Positions 58,424 to 64,000 of a DNA stretch of 64,000 bases are shown here, one piece after another; within the stretch, counting starts at the first letter, position 1; the number at the start of each line of letters is the position of its first letter. The DNA lies in NCBI GenBank assembly GCA_945883815.1, contig CAMCYJ010000001.1, positions 23,618-87,617 on the forward strand, written 5' to 3'. Under the pieces are notes generated by a model that was given only the letters and a program-made list of their open reading frames with translations, ran no database searches and was not told the origin of the DNA. The position numbers were made by a program, and so were the translations under genes. Source of the stretch: Akkermansia muciniphila (GTDB taxonomy: Bacteria; Verrucomicrobiota; Verrucomicrobiia; Limisphaerales; UBA9464).

Positions 58424-61400
58424 ATGAGATCCTCCTTCCTTCATTGGATTTGCCTCGCCCTGGCCGCGATGCTGACCACCCGCTCGATCCGGTCCGACGA
58501 ACCTGCTGCCAAGTCGGTTACCGCCGAGGGTTTGAGCCTCTCCCTTTGGGCCCGAGAGCCTCAGGTCATGGATCCGGTCGCTCTGAGTTTCGACGATCAG
58601 GGCGTGCTCTATGTGGCCGAGACGGCGCGACGCGGCACGGTGGACATCGACATCCGCGGCCACCGGGAATGGTTGGTGGAAGACTTGGCCAACCAATCCG
58701 TGGGAGACCTTCGCAACGCCTTCCGCCGCTGGATGGCCCCGGAACGGAGTCAGGAGAATGCGCCCTGGCTGCGGGACCTCAATGGAGACGGGGTCCACGA
58801 TTGGCACGATCTGGAACCGGTGAAGGAACGCATTCGGCGCCTGGAAGACACCCGAAACACCGGGCATGCCGACCGCTCACAAGTCTTCGCCGAGGGTTTC
58901 AACGAGGAGATCTCCGGAGTCGTCGCCGGAGTGTTGCCCTGGGATGGATCGGTGTTCGTCACGGGCTATCCGGAGCTGAAGCGATTCCGCGACACCAATC
59001 ACGATGGAATCGCGGACACCCAGCAAACCGAATTCCGCGGGTTTGGTGTCCATGCCGCTTTCGATGGTCACGACCTCCATGGTCTCATCCTCGGGCCGGA
59101 CGGAAAACTCTACTTCTCCTGCGGTGACAACGGGTTTTGTGTGACCAACCGCGACGGTCGAATCCTGCGCCATCCAAACACCGGAGGTGTGCTGCGAATG
59201 AACACCGACGGATCGGATCTGGAGGTCTATGCCACCGGCCTGCGCAATCCTCAGGAAATCGCCTTCGACGACGACGGCAACTTCTTCGCCGTGGACAACG
59301 ATGGCGACCTGCGGGATGAGCGGGAACGCTTCGTCCACATCGCTGAGGGCAGTGATTCCGGCTGGCGACTGAATTGGCAATTCCGCGATCCCGGCTGGAA
59401 AGCCATCACTCGGCAACCCGACTACAACCCCTGGATGGACGAGCACCTGTGGGTGCCGACTCATCCGGACCAACCGGCCTACATCACACCTCCGATCACC
59501 AACTATTCGGTGGGTCCCGGAAGCCTGGTCCACAATCCCGGCACTGCCTTGAGTGACGACTATCGGGATCACTTCTTCTTGATCCAATTCCCCGTGAAGA
59601 AGGTGACCACCTTCCAGGCGCGCGCGCGCGGAGCCGGCTTCGAAATGGTGGCCGAGCGGCCGGTACTGACCGGCATGATGGCCAGCTGTCTGGCCTTCAG
59701 CCCCGATGGTTCGCTGTTCGTCGGCGACTGGGATGGCATGTGGAACCCGGACGGAAAAGGGTCCATCTGGGTGTTGGACGACCCAAAAAGCAGCGGATCT
59801 CCGCTACGACGCGAGGTGAAGGAACTGCTTCGGGACGGATTGAAAGGGCACACAGCCGAGTCCTTGACCCGTCTGCTCGGTCACGCCGATCAACGCATCC
59901 GCCTGCGGTCCCAGTTCGAATGGGTCGGCCGGGGAGGCTCCGAACCACTGCTGAAAATCGCCCAAGCCACAAACTTGCCCACCTTGGCTCGCATTCATGC
60001 CCTCTGGGGATTGGGCCAGTTGAGAACCCCTCTCCAGGCACGGCAGTTGCCCTTGGCAGACCCGGATCCACGAGTACGAGCCCAGGCCGCGAAGGTGGCG
60101 GGCGATTTACGCGTGCAGGATTCGGCGGCCGCGCTCATCCCTCGACTGCGCGACGACAATGCCCGGGTTCGGTTCCAGGCGGCTGTGGCTCTGGGCAAGG
60201 TCGGAGACGTCTTGGCCTTCGACGCCTTGGTCTCCCTACTGCAGGACAATTCGGATCAGGATCCCTTCTTACGTCATGCCGCCACGTTGGGTCTGTCGGG
60301 CCTTCGAAGTCCCGACCGGTTGGCCTCATTGGAACAGCATCGCTCCGTGGCCGTCCGGATTGGCGCCGTCGTGGCCCTGAGGCGGCTGGCTTCACCACTC
60401 TTGGCGGGCTTCTTGAAGGACTCGCACCCTCGGGTGCGTCGCGAGGCGGCCATAGCCATCCATGATGACGAATCCGTGCCGCAGGCCCTGCCGGCACTGG
60501 CCGAGTGTTTGGACGCCATCGGCGACAACCCGGATGAAGCCGTCCTGCGACGCGTCCTCAGCGCCAATTTACGCCTCGGCACCGAGGTCTCCGGACGTCG
60601 CCTCAGTGCTTACGCCCAGCGGTCCACAGCACCTGAGCCGCTCCGAGTCGAAGCCCTGGATTCGCTGGCCGCTTGGAATGCCTCACCCTTTTTGGATCGG
60701 GTGGAGGGCCGAGTCCGATCGCTGCCGTCACGCGCGCCAGATTGGGGCCGCCAACTTCTCACGGAGGCCATTAAACCCCTTTGGCTCCAGGCCAGTCCTG
60801 CCCTGCGGCTGGAGCTGGCGCGGTTGGTCTTCGAACAACAACTCGCCGCGCCCACGACCCTCTTTGTCGACTGCGTTCGCTCCCCAGCTCACCCCGTCGC
60901 TCTCAGGGCCCAAGCTCTCAAGGCGCTGGCACGAGCCAAGGCTCCGGAGCTTCCAGAGTTGATCCAAAGCCTGACGCAATCGGCTCCGGGGGAATTGCGG
61001 CAAGCGGCTCTGGAAATCCAGGCCGAGCGATCCCCTGCGAAGTTCATCGAGTACGCCCGCAACCACTGGGGCTCAGCCACCGTAGGCGAAGAGCAATGGC
61101 TCTTGCGCCTCGTGGCCCAGCGATCCGAACGTGACGCCACGACCCTGCTGTCTCAACAACTCGACCGCCTGGCTGCCGGGACGCTGCCGCAAGCGTTGAT
61201 CCTCGATGTGCAAGAAGCCCTCCGCCAGCACGGCAACGCGGACCTGGTCGCCCGAACCGCGGCCTGGGAACATGCACATCCCGAACACCGTACTCGCTCA
61301 CTGCTGGCTGGTGGAAACCCCGAAGCAGGACGACGCCTTTTCCAGGGCTCCGTCCAAGGGCAATGCGGGCGTTGCCACAATGCCGGCGGCGAAGGGCAAC

Positions 61401-61729
61401 AGGCGGGTCCGGTTCTTCAGGGCATTGGCCAGCGCGCCACGCCCGAATACCTCCTGGAATCCTTGCTCAATCCCAGCGCCCGTATCGCTGAAGGATACGC
61501 CACGGTGAGCCTGTCCCTGCAAAACGGGGAGTCCCTGGACGGGTTGCTGTTGCAAGAAACCGACGGACGCCTACGCCTCCGATTGTCTACCGGAGAAGTT
61601 CGGACCATCCCGAAGTCGGACATTGCCACCCGCTCGGCCAACCCCCAGTCGGTCATGCCTCCCATGGGGGACGTCTTGAGCCAACGCGAACTGCGGGACT
61701 TGGTCGCCTTCCTGTCTTCCTGGCGATGA
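58424..61729 (+). CDS. PVC-type haem-binding CxxCH protein with propeller and HEAT repeats
   Basis: 1101 residues from the ATG at 58424 (M-R-S-S-F-L-H-W-I-C-L-A-L-A-A), a signal peptide. The N-terminal half (about 40-445) is a sorbosone-dehydrogenase-like propeller: D-P-V-A-L-S-F-D-D-Q-G-V-L-Y-V-A-E, H-G-L-I-L-G-P-D-G-K-L-Y-F-S-C-G-D-N-G and R-N-P-Q-E-I-A-F-D-D-D-G-N-F-F-A-V-D-N. A HEAT-repeat middle (about 485-800) and the cytochrome-like C-terminus with C981-G-R-C984-H985 follow. The PVC Pirellula/Verrucomicrobium haem-binding domain ends M-P-P-M-G-D-V-L-S-Q-R-E-L-R-D-L-V-A-F-L. It probably acts in periplasmic oxidation of sugars, passing electrons to cytochrome c. No operon partner is adjacent. 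Confidence 0.9.
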   Translation: MRSSFLHWICLALAAMLTTRSIRSDEPAAKSVTAEGLSLSLWAREPQVMDPVALSFDDQGVLYVAETARRGTVDIDIRGHREWLVEDLANQSVGDLRNAFRRWMAPERSQENAPWLRDLNGDGVHDWHDLEPVKERIRRLEDTRNTGHADRSQVFAEGFNEEISGVVAGVLPWDGSVFVTGYPELKRFRDTNHDGIADTQQTEFRGFGVHAAFDGHDLHGLILGPDGKLYFSCGDNGFCVTNRDGRILRHPNTGGVLRMNTDGSDLEVYATGLRNPQEIAFDDDGNFFAVDNDGDLRDERERFVHIAEGSDSGWRLNWQFRDPGWKAITRQPDYNPWMDEHLWVPTHPDQPAYITPPITNYSVGPGSLVHNPGTALSDDYRDHFFLIQFPVKKVTTFQARARGAGFEMVAERPVLTGMMASCLAFSPDGSLFVGDWDGMWNPDGKGSIWVLDDPKSSGSPLRREVKELLRDGLKGHTAESLTRLLGHADQRIRLRSQFEWVGRGGSEPLLKIAQATNLPTLARIHALWGLGQLRTPLQARQLPLADPDPRVRAQAAKVAGDLRVQDSAAALIPRLRDDNARVRFQAAVALGKVGDVLAFDALVSLLQDNSDQDPFLRHAATLGLSGLRSPDRLASLEQHRSVAVRIGAVVALRRLASPLLAGFLKDSHPRVRREAAIAIHDDESVPQALPALAECLDAIGDNPDEAVLRRVLSANLRLGTEVSGRRLSAYAQRSTAPEPLRVEALDSLAAWNASPFLDRVEGRVRSLPSRAPDWGRQLLTEAIKPLWLQASPALRLELARLVFEQQLAAPTTLFVDCVRSPAHPVALRAQALKALARAKAPELPELIQSLTQSAPGELRQAALEIQAERSPAKFIEYARNHWGSATVGEEQWLLRLVAQRSERDATTLLSQQLDRLAAGTLPQALILDVQEALRQHGNADLVARTAAWEHAHPEHRTRSLLAGGNPEAGRRLFQGSVQGQCGRCHNAGGEGQQAGPVLQGIGQRATPEYLLESLLNPSARIAEGYATVSLSLQNGESLDGLLLQETDGRLRLRLSTGEVRTIPKSDIATRSANPQSVMPPMGDVLSQRELRDLVAFLSSWR

Positions 61730-61861
61730 CCACCAGAGGCTTCCCTCACCCTGCACTGGCTTCAGAAACGCTTCGCCGCGTTGACGCCAGACACAAACTG
61801 GCCACTCTCAAAGCAATCACACGGACATCGCCATCGCTCTGCCCATCCATCTTGCATTCCC

Positions 61862-62635
61862 ATGTCTGAATCACTTCCCGCTTCCTTCTCGCTCGCCGGC
61901 CGCGTTGCCCTCGTGACGGGCAGCACCACCGGTCTCGGACGCTGCATGGCCAAGGCCTTGGGACAAGCCGGGGCCAAGGTGGCCCTCAATTACGCCAACA
62001 ATGCCCAGCGGGCCCAGGAAGCCTTCGCGGAGTTTCAGGCAGCCGGCCATCAGGGAGCCCTCTTCCAGGCGGATGTGACTGATGAGACCCAGGTCCAACG
62101 CATGATCGCCGAGATCACGGCCACGCTGGGACCGGTCGACATCATGGTGCTGAATGCCACTTGCGACCAACCGCAGAAGCCCATCGAAGAGTACGACTGG
62201 GCCTTCTACCAGCGGATGCTCGACTTCTTCATCAAGAGCCCGGTGCTCCTTACCAAGGCCACCGTCGGCCACATGAAGGCGCAGCGCTGGGGCCGGATCA
62301 TCAACATCGGCTCCGAAGTCGTGGCGCGGGGTGTGCCCAATTTCACGGCCTACGTTGCGGCCAAGGGCGGCCAGAATGGTTTCCACCGCAGCTTGGCTGG
62401 GGAACTCGCCCCACACGGCATCACCGTCAACATGATCGCGCCGGGATGGATCCCCGTTGAGAGGCACGAGAACGACCCGCAAGAACTCAAGGACGGCTAC
62501 CGGTCCCTCATCCCGGTCAACCGCTGGGGCGTTCCGTCCGACCTCGACGGCACGGTCGTGTATTTGGCAAGCAACGCTTCGTCCTTCGTCACGGGCCAAA
62601 CGCTGCACGTCAACGGGGGAATGACCGTCTGCTGA
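61862..62635 (+). CDS. Short-chain dehydrogenase/reductase
   Basis: A 257-residue classical SDR. ATG 61862 (M-S-E-S-L-P-A-S-F) is chosen since the Rossmann G-S-T-T-G-L-G-R (T-G-x-x-x-G-x-G) lies at 21-28. N-Y-A-N-N follows at about 47, N-A-T near 91 and the active-site Y-V-A-A-K (Y-x-x-x-K) near 160. It resembles 3-oxoacyl-ACP-reductase and sugar-dehydrogenase-like SDRs. It is followed after 45 bases by the sugar-binding lipoprotein of an ABC importer, so oxidation of the imported sugar is a reasonable guess. The substrate is not shown by sequence. Confidence 0.85.
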   Translation: MSESLPASFSLAGRVALVTGSTTGLGRCMAKALGQAGAKVALNYANNAQRAQEAFAEFQAAGHQGALFQADVTDETQVQRMIAEITATLGPVDIMVLNATCDQPQKPIEEYDWAFYQRMLDFFIKSPVLLTKATVGHMKAQRWGRIINIGSEVVARGVPNFTAYVAAKGGQNGFHRSLAGELAPHGITVNMIAPGWIPVERHENDPQELKDGYRSLIPVNRWGVPSDLDGTVVYLASNASSFVTGQTLHVNGGMTVC

Positions 62636-62680
62636 CCTTGTTTTTCCATCCCATTGTCCTTATTCCCTAAACTCTCTCCC

Positions 62681-63736
62681 ATGAATCGAATCCTCTCCCT
62701 CTCGGTGTGGACCGCGCTGCTGCTCGGGCTCACTGCCTGCAACAAGCCGGCTGATTCGGCCTCCTCCAGCACTGCCGACAGCGCCACCGGAGCCGCAGCC
62801 GGCGGCGGCAAGAAGCGCAAGATCGCCTTCGTCTCCAACGGTGTGGCCTCGTTTTGGACCATCGCCTCGGCCGGCGTGAAGACCGCCGGAGAAAAGTTTG
62901 GGGTGGATGCCCAGACCTTGATGCCCGTGGAAGGCATCAGCGACCAAAAGCGCATGATCGAGGACCTGCTCACCAAGGGCGTAGACGGCATCGCAGTCAG
63001 CCCCATCGATCCGGCCAACCAGACTGATTTGCTCAACACCGCAGCGCGCCGGGCCAAGCTGCTGACCCACGATTCCGATGCGCCGAACAGCGAACGCTTG
63101 GTGTACATCGGCATGGACAACTACAAGGCCGGCCGCATGTGCGGAGATCTGGTCCGCGAGGCCATGCCAAAGGGTGGCACCGTGATGATCTTCATCGGCC
63201 GTCTGGAGCAGGACAATTCCAAGCGCCGCCGCCAGGGCACCATCGACGCCATCTTGGGACGCCCCGAAAACCCTGCCAATTACGACGCCCCCGGCACCGT
63301 GTTGGAGGGCAATGGCTTCAAGATCCTCGGCACGCTCACCGACCAGTTCGACCGCGCCAAGGGCAAGGCCAATGCCGAGGATGCCCTGGCGAAACACCCC
63401 GACCTGGGCTGCATGGTGGGCCTCTTCGCCTACAACCCTCCCCTGCTCCTTGAGGCTCTATCCCAGGCCGGCAAGCTCAACCAGGTGAAGGTCGTCGCCT
63501 TCGATGAAGACGACGCCACGCTCGACGGCATCCAGAAGGGCACCGTGCACGGCACCGTCGTCCAGAACCCCTACATGTACGGCTACAAGTCGGTGGAAGT
63601 GCTCAACGACGTGCTCTTGGGTAAACCCGGAGCCATCCCCGCCAGCAAGTTCATCGACATCCCGGCCCGGCAAATCCGCAAGGACACGGTCGACGCCTTT
63701 TGGACTGACTTGAAGTCGAAGGTTGGCGGCAAGTAA
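62681..63736 (+). CDS. Sugar ABC transporter substrate-binding lipoprotein (ribose/xylose type)
   Basis: A 351-residue periplasmic-binding-protein-like family 4 protein. ATG 62681 ([10 protein letters not shown]) gives a lipoprotein signal with L-G-L-T-A-C, lipid on C20. The linker [16 protein letters not shown] precedes a mature domain with [13 protein letters not shown] and [10 protein letters not shown], then [18 protein letters not shown] and [10 protein letters not shown]. The pattern is that of RbsB/XylF-like proteins. It precedes an ABC ATPase by 28 bases, so it is part of an importer operon. The ligand cannot be read from sequence. Confidence 0.9.
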   Translation: MNRILSLSVWTALLLGLTACNKPADSASSSTADSATGAAAGGGKKRKIAFVSNGVASFWTIASAGVKTAGEKFGVDAQTLMPVEGISDQKRMIEDLLTKGVDGIAVSPIDPANQTDLLNTAARRAKLLTHDSDAPNSERLVYIGMDNYKAGRMCGDLVREAMPKGGTVMIFIGRLEQDNSKRRRQGTIDAILGRPENPANYDAPGTVLEGNGFKILGTLTDQFDRAKGKANAEDALAKHPDLGCMVGLFAYNPPLLLEALSQAGKLNQVKVVAFDEDDATLDGIQKGTVHGTVVQNPYMYGYKSVEVLNDVLLGKPGAIPASKFIDIPARQIRKDTVDAFWTDLKSKVGGK

Positions 63737-63764
63737 TCCGCGCAATCGACCGCCCGCACCGACC

Positions 63765-64000
63765 ATGCCCCCTGCCTTGCTGGAAGCCTGCGCGCTGACC
63801 AAGTCGTTCCCCGGCGTGCGGGCGCTCAAGGGCGTGAGCCTGACCGTGGGCCGGGGCGAAGTCGTGGCCGTCATCGGTGAGAACGGGGCCGGCAAGAGCA
63901 CCCTGATGAAGATCCTCGCCGGGGTGCAAACCGCCGACACGGGCGAGATCCGGATCGACGGGGTTCCAGCGCCCCTGCGGTCCGTCGAGGAAGCCCTCGG
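63765..64000 (+). CDS. Sugar ABC transporter ATP-binding protein, 3' end cut by the window
   Basis: The start [21 protein letters not shown] (from ATG 63765) and [13 protein letters not shown] (Walker A, near residue 37) identify a RbsA/MglA-type ATPase. These contain two ABC domains, of about 500 residues in total; here only the first 79 or so residues are visible. It begins 28 bases after the stop of the substrate-binding lipoprotein gene. The permease gene should follow outside the window. Confidence 0.92.
   Translation, partial: MPPALLEACALTKSFPGVRALKGVSLTVGRGEVVAVIGENGAGKSTLMKILAGVQTADTGEIRIDGVPAPLRSVEEAL

Overview
The window looks like a chromosomal segment of a Verrucomicrobiota bacterium, probably of the Limisphaerales/Pedosphaera type. 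The evidence is its protein families. It has a PSC1/DUF1549/DUF1553 protein next to a DUF1501 Tat protein, a PVC-type CxxCH haem protein with HEAT repeats, PQQ-like propellers beginning with a D-W-P-x-W-R-G motif, a heparan-glucosaminide acetyltransferase-like protein, hopanoid genes, and long secreted proteins of unknown function. Base composition is GC-rich by eye, with a few clearly AT-richer patches. I found no rRNA, tRNA or CRISPR array.

Layout. 1-851: end of homoserine kinase. 870-5724 (minus): GATase, Fe-alcohol dehydrogenase, aldehyde dehydrogenase and a glutamine-synthetase-like ligase, which together could make a gamma-glutamylated amine or amino-alcohol catabolic module. 5826-14170: a mobile-element-scarred stretch with a REP-associated transposase, a PQQ propeller protein, an FkbM methyltransferase, a chimeric pseudogene, a nitroreductase, a D-amino-acid dehydrogenase-like gene, a SOUL lipoprotein, a truncated DUF1501 gene and a 181-bp MITE-like element. 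14589-18322: BamD-like, LptE-like, propeller and Lgt genes (outer-membrane/lipoprotein biogenesis). 18328-19983: leuA. 21018-22639: a low-GC pair of unknown exported or anchored proteins. 23074-31699 (minus): ten closely packed genes, yicC-gmk-coaC-histidine kinase-NtrC-type regulator-small membrane protein-hpnD-hpnK-DMT transporter-apbE. 32288-33358: esterase lipoprotein. 33492-38178 (minus): two SPFH proteins, a small protein, a deoxyhypusine-synthase-like protein and a sugar epimerase. 38546-46829: alkaline-phosphatase-superfamily protein, PSD1/DUF1501 pair, small conserved proteins and an acyltransferase-like membrane protein. 47004-54878: large secreted proteins and a GYF-domain membrane pair. 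55215-61729: GH63-like glucosidase and PVC haem protein. 61862-64000: SDR plus the start of a sugar ABC importer.

The most unusual non-coding signal is a short motif with core CCTGTCCC/GGGACAGG. It is clustered in three separate intergenic arrays (31711-32185, 46858-46945 at an exact 20-bp period, and 52127-52247). Each array lies 40-105 bp before the start codon of a signal-peptide-bearing protein on the plus strand, and a shortened copy lies in the promoter region shared by the REP-associated transposase and a secreted propeller protein. A second repeat family (core CCAAYTGAATCGTTCCGG) forms the inverted ends of the 181-bp element and recurs at 10627, 14520 and, diverged, at 20759, next to truncated genes. 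Several broken genes (9242-9592, 13344-13982, 20097-20765, 58115-58330) show that this region has been repeatedly rearranged.
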